Assembly: GCA_019918135.1 (NCBI GenBank)
Contig: WBZZ01003268.1
Coordinates: 1 to 64,000, forward strand
Direction: 5' to 3'
Length of the DNA: 64,000 nt
From: Paulinella micropora
Taxonomy: Eukaryota > Cercozoa > Imbricatea > Euglyphida > Paulinellidae
A program made the translations under genes and the position numbers. Shown in pieces: positions 30,974-40,707 of this stretch. The stretch's first letter is position 1. Each line of letters begins with the position of its first letter. The notes beneath the pieces are model-generated. The model saw nothing but the letters and a program-made list of their open reading frames with translations. It did no database searches and was not told the DNA's origin.

Positions 30974-31767
30974 ATGGCCGAGTTCCTTCCAAGACCAATG
31001 CGCCAGCTATCTGCACTCGAAACAAATGTGAGACAAGAAGAAGAAGACGATGAAGAGAAGTACACCGAGAATTCTAAGCTCCTTCGTGTACACCGACAAT
31101 TGTCGCGCTGATGCTCGCGAGTACTCGCTGGGTGGATTATCGCGACTGGTAAAACAATCACCCGTGGTTGGTAGGCGTGTTTCTAGCCACGTGCGCGGTC
31201 CAGATAGCGCTGTTCTACTACGACTGCGTGCTGCACATGGGCCTCCTAGCGCTGTTCCTGATAAGTGGCACAGTGGTGCTGGCAGACCTCGTGCTGCTGC
31301 GCGCCGACTCTACTATTGTGTTCGACACCTGCGCCGTGGTCGACGCCTTCTGCGTCCTGTGTTTCTGCTGGTGCCTGCAGAGCTATTTGCCGTACAGGAA
31401 CCTCTACGCGCTGCTGGTGCTGCTGATCGCTTCGTCGGTCACCTTCTTCGTCGAGATCTGGCGGCCGTACGGTTCCGTGCTCGGCAACCTGAGCCTGCTG
31501 TGGCGCACGGAGCTGCCGGTGCAAGCGCGCGGAACGCTGGGGGTGATCGTCATGTCCACCGTCACGTGCGCCTACGTGCTGTGGCAGCTGGAACGCGCCA
31601 TGCACCATACCGCCAGAAGCAATAGCTACCGGGCCTCGCTGCTCCTGTTTTGCAATCTGGTAGAAATGGTCTTTCTCATGGGGCTAGGGCTGACGCGGGT
31701 CATGGAGGGCGCCAGGGCCCTGCGCACACGGTTTCAGAACACGATCCCGCGGCCCGCCGCCTTGTAA
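30974..31767 (+). pseudogene. Polytopic membrane protein, copy A
   Basis: Unrecognised. The ATG at 30,974 opens an acidic N-terminal region (MAEFLPRPMRQLSALETNVR, then EEEDDEEKYTENSK). The rest, in another frame and without an ATG of its own, encodes about 200 residues with five hydrophobic segments: FLATCAVQIALFYY, LLALFLISGTVVLADLVLL, AFCVLCFCWCLQSYL, YALLVLLIASSVTFFVEIW and LGVIVMSTVTCAYVLWQ. Another possible span is LLLFCNLVEMVFLMGLGL. The arrangement (about one break, or a splice) is the same in block B, so it predates the duplication. Envelope or ER membrane protein is a guess. Confidence 0.5.
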
Positions 31768-32261
31768 AAGTTTTACGGTGAGCGACAGAGGGCTCTTCCC
31801 AAAACAAACAAAAAAAGATTAACCACCAGAAAATAAAAAAAACAGGTGGCAGAAAGGGAAAAAAAATTGGGGGGGGGGGGGGGAGAAATGTGGGCGGCGG
31901 CAGGCTTTGCTCCCGGTCTTGGGTTTTTGGACACTGTGGGGCCGCGAGGTGAACTCCCCCCCACTCCCTCATCTTTTTTGGCGCCTTTTGGCCGGCTTTT
32001 TTTTTCCTTTGCTCCGGCCCCCCCCCCCCGGCTCTCCCCCCGTCTTTCCTACCGCCGGCCCCCCCCCCCCCGGCTCTCCCCACATTTCTCCCCGTCTTTC
32101 CTACCGCCGCCCCCCCCCCCCTCCGTTCCCTCTCCTTCCCGCGGGCCCCCCTCCCCGACAAGAAAATTCGTGTGACTCCCGGGGGAAACGGGAGGGGGGG
32201 AGAAAAGAAAAGCACTTTCAACCTTCTGGTAGAGAAATCCGGTCGACGCGCAAAACCAAAA
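31768..32261. other. Spacer with long C and G runs
   Basis: A G run at 31,869-31,882 and three C runs between 32,018 and 32,130, separated by a repeated GGCTCTCCCC...GTCTTTCCTACCGCCG module. The number of these modules differs from block B. No gene. Confidence 0.6.
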
Positions 32262-32723
32262 ATGACCGACGTGCAGAACCCCCGGGACGCAGACCTGACC
32301 ACTCCCCAGCCTGAAAAGAAACAGCGGACCGAACCACCACAAGTAGCGGAAAGTAAAAAGGAAACAGCGCAGGAGTTCGTGCTGGTGCGCCGCGGGGATG
32401 CCGGTTCCTCCAACCCCGAATGGTGTGCGCAGCGGTACGGCTGCATCGCGTACTTCAACGAGAAAGCCCGCGACGAGGACGCGCTACAGGAGCTGATCGC
32501 GCCGCTGCTCAAGGAATCCGCCGCCACCGGCACCGCGGTGGTCAGGGCCCTGGTCGGCGCGCGTGCCCTGGCCCTGCACTACGCAGAAAAAGAGAGCCAC
32601 GCCGAGAAGAAGCAGAATTGTCAGGGCTGCGCGTGGAAGAAGTGCGACGGCCCGCTGTGCCACGAGATGCTGCACAAGGACGAGAATTGCGCCTGCGGCT
32701 TCGGCTCGGCCAAGGGCGCCTAG
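32262..32723 (+). CDS. Small Cys-rich protein, copy A
   Basis: 153 residues, unrecognised. The N-terminal 35 residues are polar (MTDVQNPRDADLTTPQPEKK). A compact domain follows (EFVLVRRGDAGSSNPEWCAQ, then helix LQELIAPLLKE and VVRALVGARALALHYAEKE). The C-terminus has seven cysteines and two histidines in about 30 residues: CQGCAWKKCDGPLCHEMLHK, then NCACGFG. This looks like a zinc-binding cluster. The start is the first ATG after a long untranslated stretch. The second copy, at 48,100, diverges in its last codons because the duplicated block ends there. Confidence 0.65.
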   Translation: MTDVQNPRDADLTTPQPEKKQRTEPPQVAESKKETAQEFVLVRRGDAGSSNPEWCAQRYGCIAYFNEKARDEDALQELIAPLLKESAATGTAVVRALVGARALALHYAEKESHAEKKQNCQGCAWKKCDGPLCHEMLHKDENCACGFGSAKGA

Positions 32724-33219
32724 GCGCACACGCGACAACTATGGGCAAAGTTTTGTTTCTTTTTGCAACAAAAGCCACCTATAGAATCTTCTTGCCGTCT
32801 TGGCTTCTTTTTTCTTTTTTGCTGGCATTCACGTGAATCTTTTTCTTTTCCCCTTAAATACAATCGGTCACTTCTTTTTTTTTTTTGTAAACCTTTCCTA
32901 GTTTTTTTTCCTGCAAACCTAGATTTTGACACGAATGGGGTTGGTCGTGACGGGCGCCGGGGAGTGGGGGGAGGGGGAGGGAATCCAAAGAAAAAACAAA
33001 ATGCACCAAGCCTTTGCTTTTTTTTTCTTTCCAACCTAGACAAAACAACAGGCGAAAGGGTGTATGTCCATTTTTATAACGCCGCTAAACGTATATAAAA
33101 AGAGGATTAATCTTAAAAGAAAAATTCTTCTAGTCTGAACCGAAGAAAGAGCAAAGTCCAGGAGCGAAAAAAAAAAGGATGCAACGGACTGCCCACAACA
33201 GACAAATTTAATCGACCGA
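32724..33219. other. A/T-rich spacer
   Basis: T-rich and A-rich tracts, a G run near 32,968, and a TATATAAAAAG stretch near 33,092 that could be a TATA element for the kinase-like gene. No gene seen. Confidence 0.4.
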
Positions 33220-34720
33220 TTGGGCCTAACCCAAAGCTGCAGAGATTGCAAAGAACCCCTACCAATACCAAAACCGTCCAACCTCGCAAAGGTTCATACC
33301 AAAGTCCTGCGCTGGCACCCCTTTACGACGGATTGCCCGATGTTGCGGTCCGACGATGACAGACTTGGTCTCGATCACTTAGATGCATTCTTTCTTGACC
33401 ATCAAGACAGAACCGCGCAGAGGTTCACGCAGCCTTTCCCTGAAGATATTCCGTGCATAGCCATTACAAGTAAACAACTTCGGACGTTTCTAAGCCTTCC
33501 AGGTGTGAAGACGCTCAAGACTGACAAGGTTTATGCTGTGCCCTCGAAAGAACTGCTAATCAAATGCATGGCTAGATATCAGACAGAAGAAAACGCTGCT
33601 ATGGACGCGTACGTGTTGGACTACATGCAGCTTCAATCCTTCTTTGCAAACCAAAATCTGGCGCCAAAAGTCTACGGCTGCCTCAGGGAACAAAAAACAA
33701 AAGAGAGTGTGTTGTGGGTTGTCATGGAGTATGTCGAGCCGCCGGCAGGGCAAAAGGGCGCGGACGTATCCCATCTGCAAAACGTCCAGGAGGAAGACGT
33801 GGAGGCATATCTGGAATTTTGGAAAAAGGTAATAGACCTTTTGGTGCAAATAAACTGTCTGCACTGCGACGGCAACCAGAAAATACGTTGTTCAACCAGA
33901 CCTTTAAAGTAATCGATCTGGACCCGTACTGGTGCCTTGACTTCATACCGACAGGAAAAGGCGACGAAACGATACACCAAACTCTCAGGCTATCTAATGC
34001 GCTGAGCCTGCTCGCCAACAGCGTTGGTAAGCTCAACAGAGAGCTGATGAAGGGCTTGCACTGCTTTGTCACTGATATGCTCCAAAAACCAAAGGACGAG
34101 GAGGCCTTCGAGCGTTGTGCCAGGTGGTGGTTTCTAAGCATGTTCCGATTACGCCGTACAAAAAATTATGTTGCAGGGGGCCCTGCATGCAGGCCCTGTA
34201 TTACCTGCAAAACAAAAGTTTTAATAACGTCAATAGATGTAAAGGTTACGCTGGCGTTAAGTGGTTGTGCCCGCTCTCGTCATCATGCAAGCTCTTCAGG
34301 CTAGAAAGTAACGAACTCTCGTTCACAATCGACATCGTCGATGACAACACTGATAATCTACCAAATGGAATTTCAAAAGGCGACGTCGAACAGTTTATGT
34401 CGGCTTTTATTCGTGTGGCACTGCTTGATGAGTTCAAGAGCAATCGGAACGTTACTAGTGGAAGAAATAGCCTCTGGTCTTTGGAAGATGCGAAAAGAAG
34501 TCCTGCGCAAGATATGTCGAGACCGTCTGGGGCAGAAAGAATTGAGCGAAGGAGTGTGGCTCCCAGAAATCCAAGACGAAACAGGCTTACCTCAGGACAG
34601 TATATTACTTCTAGTGTTGCGAAACAGCTTAGAACAAATCAAGACGACGCACACTCGATTTCGAATACTGATCATGTTTCCTACGCACCTAGCCCGCTCA
34701 CATTCGTACGTCTAGATTAG
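33220..34720 (+). pseudogene. Protein-kinase-like fold protein
   Basis: The first part reads as a 230-codon frame. Kinase-like signs are a hinge-type segment ESVLWVVMEYVEPPAG, then a catalytic-loop-like INCLHCDGNQ, and nearby KVIDLDPYW in the place of the DFG-type motif. The Asp-containing loop followed by D-L-D is more like the APH/atypical-kinase group than classical Ser/Thr kinases. The N-terminal half is charged with CRDCKEP, and the 3' half (LFRLESNELSFTIDIVDDNT) is unassigned. No convincing ATG is seen at the 5' end. The locus is interrupted (about three breaks). GC content is lower than in neighbouring genes. Confidence 0.45.
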
Positions 34721-36341
34721 AAAGAAATCTAAAGAAAACACGCACGTACCGTCTAACAGACCTTGTTGCGAGTACCGGCAACTATTAAAGAATCTGGTTC
34801 TCACGGCCTCTAATTGCACGTACTTTCGGCATGCCAAAACACCGGCATGCCAAAACACCGGAAAAACAAACAAAAGTGTCCGTAAATTCCGGCACAGGTG
34901 GCACTTGTCGCGAAATTCACCTGAAAATCGAAACCTGTGAAAAAGAACTTTTTTTAAAGGACATTTCGGCAATCCTGCTAAATTTAATAGCAAAAATTTC
35001 GAGAAAGAATGGCGGGCGGGGAAAATTACAAAAAAAATTATACATTTCCCCGCCCGCCAATCTTTGCCATCACAGACTTAGCTAATTGCCAAAATGAAAA
35101 AATTCTTTTTTTTTCTTGTGTTGTCCGGAATCAGGTCAACTTCGCGCGAAAATTTCTGTTGCCGTAACATTCCGGCAAACTTTCGCGAAACCTCTCTTTC
35201 GCCATAGATTTCGGCAAACTTTCGCGTGAGACTTTTTCTTTCTCCGTACATTCCTGCAAACTTTCGCGCGAAACTTTCTTTTGCCGCAAAACTCGGTCAG
35301 CGACTGATTTTTTTTTTTTTTTTGCAAAGGACATTTCGGCAATCCTGCTAATTTAATAGCAAAAATTTCGGGAAAGAATGGCGGGCGGGGAAAAAAATTA
35401 AACGTGCAAGAAATTCCCCTCCCCCCAGTCTTTCCCCAAAAATTTTCTGTAGCTAATTTGCAAATGCCGAAATGTCCTTCGCGAAAAAAAATTCTTGGTG
35501 CGCCGCAAATTTCGGACAATATCAGTTACCCGTAAATTCCGGCGCATGTACATTTGTCGCGAAATTCACCGCAAAATTGAAACTAGTGAAAAAAATTTTT
35601 GCAAAGGACATTTCGGCAATCCTGCTAAATTTAATAGCAAAAATTTCGGGAAAGAATGGCGGGCGGGGAAAAAAATTAAACGTGCGAGAAATTCCCCTCC
35701 CCCCAGTCTTTCCCCAAAAATTTTCTGTAGCTAATTTGCAAATGCCGAAATGTCCTTCGCGAAAAAAAATTCTTGGTGCGCCGCAATTTCGGACAATATC
35801 AGTTACCCGTAAATTCCGGCGCATGTGCATTTGTCGCGAAATTCACCGCAAAATTGAAACTAGTGAAAAAAAATTTTGCAAAGGACATTTCGGCAATCAT
35901 GCTAAATTTAATAGCAAAAATTTCGGGAAAGAATGGCGGGCGGGGAAAAAAATTGAACGTGCAAGAAATTCCCCTCCCCCCAGTCTTTCCCCAAAATTTT
36001 CTGTAGCTAATTTGCAAATGCCGAAATGTCCTTTGCAAATTTTTTTTGTGCCGCAAATTTCGGACAATATCAGTTACCCGTAAATTCCGGCACAGGTGGC
36101 ACTTTTCACGAAATTCACCGGAAATATCAGCTCCAAACCCACAGGATGCCAAAGCCAGGGCAAAGAAGCTGCCATGCACACCCGACGACGCCCGCGGTGA
36201 GCAGCGGGCCGGTTCGAGCACCATTCTGGTCCGGAACTGCTAAGGAGCTCTCCAGGCAGCTACGTAAAGACTTCAATTCATCCAAAATAAATTTCTTTTA
36301 ATTCTTTTTTTTGTAATGTTTGATTTGCGTTTGTTTCTTTT
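34721..36341. repeat. Array of ~275-bp palindromic repeat units
   Basis: GCAAAGGACATTTCGGCAAT begins at about 35,324, 35,602 and 35,877, a period near 275 bp, with a diverged copy at 34,956. Each is followed about 140 bp later by its inverted partner AAATGCCGAAATGTCC (about 35,463, 35,740 and 36,017). In between is GCGGGCGGGGAAA ... CCCCTCCCCCCAG, an internal G/C inverted pair. Units are joined by a 115-bp linker with TTTCGGACAATATCAGTTAC. The sequence reads through in several frames but codes for nothing. The last 180 bp (36,150-36,341) are unique and hold no clear gene. Confidence 0.85.
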
Positions 36342-37343
36342 TTACTTTGGGCAGCCACACCCGGCGCAAGCTGCGCGATCGACGCTTCCCAAAAATCCTT
36401 CTATTTTGTTTTGTAAAACGCGTGTTGGATTCGCTTTTCTTATCGCTCTTGCGCGCACTCTGTGTTGATCTAGATCGGGCTCGTCTCTCATGGTCGCCAG
36501 TATCGAATTCAGTTTGTCAGTCAGCTCCAGAACCTCAGACGTCATTCTCCAGCTTTGCAGTTCCGTGATCAGCAGGCGTACTTGGTAATAACCCAGTTGG
36601 TAACAAGCGCTTTTAAGATCGGCGAGGTTCTGGACCGCGGACAACACATTTCGCCAGTCGTCAGGCAAATAAACTCCTGAACTCTTTAGGAACTCTTGCA
36701 ACGTAGTTATTATCTTGGGGTAATAACGCCCAAGCAAAGGCCGCCGATCATGTATTTTCTCGTTCAACAGCTCGTCTAGCTTAAGCGCTTCCGATACGTG
36801 GCCAACAAGGCACCGCGGGCTTTTGCGCAATAGCGCAGCTAACGCGTCTGCTAAGGGCTGCTGCACTGCGTCGGTGATATCTTCCGATGTGTAGGACCTG
36901 CGCAAATCCTGGCCCCGCTGGTTTACTAGTTTGACCAGTGGATGGTACTCTAAGTTGCAGGTCTCTTCGTCGGTTTCGACAGCGAAATGCAAGCACGTCC
37001 CTCTCGTTTGACTGGCTTGCCCAGCCTGTTATAAAATTTCTCTGTGGTCGTTTTCAACAGCACCTCACCCCCCAAATCTCCGCCTCGTAGCTGCCTGCTT
37101 TAAGAAAGAGCTCGTTTCTTTCTATTTCCCTTTTTATGTCGTCCACATGGCAGGTTGAACCGCCACTGCCTGCCGCCAAGGCCATAACGGTGTGTTCAAA
37201 GGAATGTACAGCGCTTTCAGGACGACCCTTTGAAGATCATCGAACGTCTTCCACTCTCCAAGCTGAATATTGCCGTTGCCTTTATCGTACAACAAATCTC
37301 CACTGTCATTAACTTTGTAAAAATATACGGTAACAGTGGTCAT
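36342..37343 (-). pseudogene. Unknown gene, interrupted
   Basis: Unrecognised. The start at 37,343 gives MTTVTVYFYKVNDSGDLLYD followed by GEWKTFDDLQRVVLKALYIP, a beta-rich N-terminal domain that could be ubiquitin-like. The 3' two thirds encode a helical region of about 216 codons, including DITDAVQQPLADALAALLRK, YYPKIITTLQEFLKSSGVYL and SACYQLGYYQVRLLITELQS, with a C-terminal CAGCGCPK. The middle is not in one frame (about three breaks). Whether this is one gene or two cannot be settled here; similar composition and continuous helical/beta character favour one. Confidence 0.4.
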
Positions 37344-37647
37344 TGAATAGACCTCCTTGTGCGCCGGGTGTATTTCTTTTTACTTAATACTAAAAGGTTC
37401 TACCAAAAAAAAAAAAGGCCAAGATATCTGATGTTCAAAAAAAAAGAAGAAAAAAAAATCCCCACCCCGCCAGCGTTCCCTCAGCAATGTTAGTCAAAAG
37501 TTTTGTGCTATTGCCTATCTCTGTACAGAAAAAAAAAGGCACGCCTACTAAGAAGGGAAAAAAAAGAAAAATAGATGGTGGCTTTTTTTTGGTGGTGCTG
37601 TCCGGGGAATGGAGGGAGGGCCGCGACTATTTTTTTTTCAGGAGCTG
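37344..37647. other. Short A-rich spacer
   Basis: A runs at 37,404-37,415, 37,437-37,458 and 37,530-37,540, between a start and an upstream gene's end on the same strand. No gene seen. Confidence 0.4.
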
Positions 37648-38610
37648 TCACTGGAGCGGGGGCGGTGACGGCGGCTCCAGCGGCGGCGGCAGGAGGTCTA
37701 GCGGCGGGGACTGCAGCACAAAGTCGGGCGGCAGCTCCGGCGGCAAAGGCAGTGGCAGCGCCAGCGGCACCAGCGGCGGCAGCGGCAGCTCCGTGGGCGA
37801 AGGCGGGGGAGGGGGAGGGCACAAGGTTGTCGTCGGGCTGTCGGGCTGTCGCTTTCTTTTCTTGTGGCGTGGGGGCAGGAACTGGGCGTAGCAAACGGAC
37901 CCCGCTGCGTGGCGGAGCACAAAATCCGACCTGCTGCGCCAGCCGGCCCCCGCGCTGACGGCCGACATGATGTACACGTCGCCGTGGTCCAGCTGGATGC
38001 TCACCTCTCTGCCTACGGGGTGCCCGCCATAGTACCAGTGCCAGTGCAGGCCCATGGCGGCGCCGAGCCTCGCACCGATCACGCCGGCCAGGCCGTCGTG
38101 GCCGTGCGGCGAGATGCCTTGGCGGCGGTTGTTCGAGTACAGGTTGCCAAATGTGGGACAGTCCCGCGCCTCCGGGATCAGCCCCTCTACCCCGCGCTTC
38201 AGCCGGGCCAGCAACTGCAGCCGCCCGAGCGGCACGGCGCCGTCGGCCTCGCCGAAGGCCAGTGTCTGGCAGTTTTTGGGGGGGAGACAGCCGCCGCGCA
38301 CCGGGGCGGGCCACTCCAGCGCCAGCACCTCGTCTTGTAGCAGGCTGCTAGCGCCCGCTGGTAACGGCAAACCTAAGGCCATGGACCCCAATTCCATGAA
38401 ACGCCACACGCCACGCCTAATCAACAGCACGCAGGCGTCGCCTTCGAGCGGCCGATCGCCGGGCTCTAGCTCTAGCTCTTCCATGTCGAGCAAGTAGGTC
38501 TGCCACCTCAACAGCCTGGCCCTGGCGGCGATCGCGCGTATAGTTTCGCCCGTGAAAGAATCAGAGGGGGCCGCGCAGGGCTCGAACGACACGGTCACGG
38601 TGCGGAACAT
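37648..38610 (-). CDS. 2-oxoglutarate/Fe(II)-dioxygenase-like protein with Pro-rich tail
   Basis: A 320-residue frame from the ATG at 38,610 (MFRTVTVSFEPCAAPSDSFT). Residues of about 150-235 resemble a dioxygenase-like family that I recall from algal viruses and protists: NLYSNNRRQGISPHGHDG, VIGARLGAAMGLHWHWYYGG, then SIQLDHGDVYIMSA and FVLRHAAGS. In AlkB-type enzymes such segments carry the iron-binding His residues and the double-stranded beta-helix core. Substrates range from alkylated nucleic acids to proteins. The C-terminal 70 residues are a basic patch (RHKKRKRQ) and a Pro-rich tail (SPTELPLPPLVPLALPLPLP). Activity is not demonstrated by sequence reading. Confidence 0.5.
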   Translation of the reverse strand: MFRTVTVSFEPCAAPSDSFTGETIRAIAARARLLRWQTYLLDMEELELEPGDRPLEGDACVLLIRRGVWRFMELGSMALGLPLPAGASSLLQDEVLALEWPAPVRGGCLPPKNCQTLAFGEADGAVPLGRLQLLARLKRGVEGLIPEARDCPTFGNLYSNNRRQGISPHGHDGLAGVIGARLGAAMGLHWHWYYGGHPVGREVSIQLDHGDVYIMSAVSAGAGWRSRSDFVLRHAAGSVCYAQFLPPRHKKRKRQPDSPTTTLCPPPPPPSPTELPLPPLVPLALPLPLPPELPPDFVLQSPPLDLLPPPLEPPSPPPLQ

Positions 38611-39202
38611 GTAGGGGAGAGAGGAAAATGAGGATTACTGCTTTTTGGTGTCTGGGCAGTTTTTTTTGTAACATTTTTTTTAGGTCAAGGTTTTTTTTTG
38701 GCAACAGACGCAAAAAAAAAGTAAGGGTGTGTGCAGGGAGAAAAAAGGCTTCCAAAGAGGAGGAGCGCACGATCATTCTCACATAAAAAAGAGCTTAAGA
38801 GGGGGGGGGGGAGGGGGGCCGCCCCCCCCCCCCAAACCGTGCCTCTCCTTTTGTGTCGGTTTTTCTTACTTCTTGTCCTGCGGCCCCCCCCCCCCCTCTC
38901 CCACTCCCTGCACAATTGCCAGAGCCTGAAGCGTGCCCCGCCTCCGGCCCCCCCCCCCACCACCCTCCTGCTCTCTCTCTCTCTCTCTCTCTTTACTTTT
39001 TGTCTTTCTCTGGTTGCTTTTTTGGCACTAGTACCGTTCTTTCCCTTCATTCCTTTTTTTTCCCGGGCCCTTCTCCCCCCACACCCCCCCGCGACCGCCT
39101 TTTGGCCTCTCTCGCTTTCTCCCCCCCCCCCCCCGCCCTCCCTTTCTGCCACCGCCGCTCCTCTAGCAACAACAACAACAACAAAAAAAAAGATAGTAGC
39201 GA
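38611..39202. other. Divergent spacer with G/C runs
   Basis: G run at 38,801-38,812, C runs at 38,823-38,833, 38,886-38,896, 38,948-38,960 and 39,121-39,134, a (TC)n at 38,975-38,992, and (CAA)n just before the next start. Promoters for both neighbours must lie here; none is recognised. Confidence 0.5.
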
Positions 39203-40216
39203 ATGCAGGGCTCGGCCGGTTTGCCCGAGCCCTGCCGTGTCAACTGGGCTGTACCGTCAGCCGCGCCTGGCGTGGCCGCCGCACCCCGTTTCGCGCTAGA
39301 CGCCTCTGCACGGAAGGCGCTGCTGCAAAGGCTCATCTGCACTCCACAGGCGCTAACGCGGACAGCAGACGACCTGCTGGCCCAAGGCTTGCAGCACTGC
39401 CCCGGCGTTAACCTGGCGATGCTGTGGTGCGTCTTCCACAAGAACCCGCACGGCGTCCGGAGTGTGTGCACCAAGGCCCGAAAGATCGCGTGGGTGCGGG
39501 GGCAGCTGCTCGCAGGCCTGCTGGCGAGGTTAGGCGCAAAGCCCACCGAGTACGCCGCCCGCAAGACCAGTGCCGAGCAATGGATGTTTGTGCGCCAGTG
39601 CTGGGGCCGCGCGGCGCCCCACGCCCAGGACTGCCTGCGGGACGTTTTTGAACAGACCACGCAAGCCGTGCACCGCCAACTGTCGGCCGCACAAATGCGG
39701 CGCGTGGCCGACGCGCTGAGTCTGTCGCAGGCAATGATCGGCGACCAACTGTCGTTGCGGCTGGTCCCGCGCGGTGTGCAGCCCGTGCAGGAAATCCCGT
39801 TGTTCCTGGACCGCGCAGCGGTGGGCCGCGGCCGTGTGCGGCTGTGGCTGCGGCTGTACCGCTGTGCGGGAGCCGAGCACGCGCTCAACTGGGTACCCGA
39901 CGACGGACACGGACAGCTGATCGAGGCCACGCCCGCCGACGGGCGCGACACAAATGTACTGGCCGCGCTGGCAAATGTCGCCGAGGTGTCGCCCGCCTCG
40001 TACGTTATTGTGTCGCTCGTGCGCAAGGGCGGCAGCCTGTGCGGGCTGCGCGCCTGTGCCGGCCCGGGGTACTGCGAGGCGGACTGGAGCGGGCTCGACA
40101 GCGGCCGCGAACGCTGGTACACGCACGAGCTCGCGCCCTGGTGTGTACAATGTCTGCGCTGGCCCGCGTGCGTCGCCGGGCTGGTCGGGCAGTACCTGGG
40201 GCCCGTACATTTCTAG
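39203..40216 (+). CDS. Unknown 337-residue protein, apparently whole
   Basis: Unrecognised. One clean GC-rich frame from MQGSAGLPEPCRVNWAVPSA to GLVGQYLGPVHF. The first half is helical and Arg/Leu-rich (LLQRLICTPQALTRTADDLL, HNPHG-like FHKNPHGVRSVCTKARK). The second half has beta-type sequence (RVRLWLRLYRCAGAEHALNW, ASYVIVSLVRKGGSL) and a Cys/Trp-rich C-terminus (LAPWCVQCLRWPACVAG). It has no signal peptide and no membrane span. It is one of the few long genes here with no interruption, which suggests either recent integration or selection. A structural or capsid-accessory role is possible but not shown. Confidence 0.55.
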   Translation: MQGSAGLPEPCRVNWAVPSAAPGVAAAPRFALDASARKALLQRLICTPQALTRTADDLLAQGLQHCPGVNLAMLWCVFHKNPHGVRSVCTKARKIAWVRGQLLAGLLARLGAKPTEYAARKTSAEQWMFVRQCWGRAAPHAQDCLRDVFEQTTQAVHRQLSAAQMRRVADALSLSQAMIGDQLSLRLVPRGVQPVQEIPLFLDRAAVGRGRVRLWLRLYRCAGAEHALNWVPDDGHGQLIEATPADGRDTNVLAALANVAEVSPASYVIVSLVRKGGSLCGLRACAGPGYCEADWSGLDSGRERWYTHELAPWCVQCLRWPACVAGLVGQYLGPVHF

Positions 40217-40707
40217 TTCGTGCCATTGGCTCTTTTTTTTGTCCGCGGGACACTTTCCCCCTCCTCCCTTTCGATTCACTGTTTTTCTTTTCTCTGTTTG
40301 GTGAAGGGGGGGGGGAGGGGGAGGCGGTGGGGGGGGGGGGCAGAAAGGGGTGGGGGGCCGGAAGGGAGAGAGAGAGAGAGTGAGAGAGAGAGAGAGGGGA
40401 ATGGAGCGCCAAGGGATTTATACGACGACGTTTCTTTTTTCTTTTTCCTGCCACAGCCCTTACCCGCCTAACTTTGAAAAAAAAGGACTGAGAGAGCTGG
40501 TCGTTTTCTAGGGCGGCTCTGTTTTTTTTTTAATTTAGTTGTTTTCCTTTTCTAACTTTAAGAAGAAAAAAAAAGGCGCAGAAAAGCAGGAAAAAAAAAG
40601 AAGAGATAAGCCAGATTTTTGTTTTTCTCGGACCCCCCCCCCCTTCTCTCTCTCCCGGCCGCTGTCCCTGATCGTTTTCTTACAAACCAAATAAAAACGA
40701 TTCAGAC
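40217..40707. other. Spacer with G/GA tracts
   Basis: G runs at 40,307-40,341, (GA)n at 40,369-40,395, A runs, and a C run at 40,633-40,644. AAATAAAAACG lies 20 bp before the next ATG. No gene seen. Confidence 0.5.

Larger units (their letters stand above)
29551..32716 (+). repeat. Block A, 3.2-kb direct repeat (internal copy)
   Basis: Nearly identical to 45,359-48,554 in the same orientation, from GGCCTGTGACAGTAAA to CCAAGGG. It carries a palindromic repeat unit, a GT25 gene, a membrane-protein gene and a Cys-rich gene. Differences are a few substitutions plus homopolymer and C-tract lengths. Confidence 0.95.

Noticed and set aside
34950-36040. CRISPR array
   Set aside because: The repeats are long, internally palindromic and joined by similar linkers, not short repeats with unique spacers; the context is eukaryotic.
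34831-36301. Frames beginning MSFAKK and SVANLQMPKC repeated several times
   Set aside because: They are translations of the 275-bp palindromic repeat in different phases, not a gene family.
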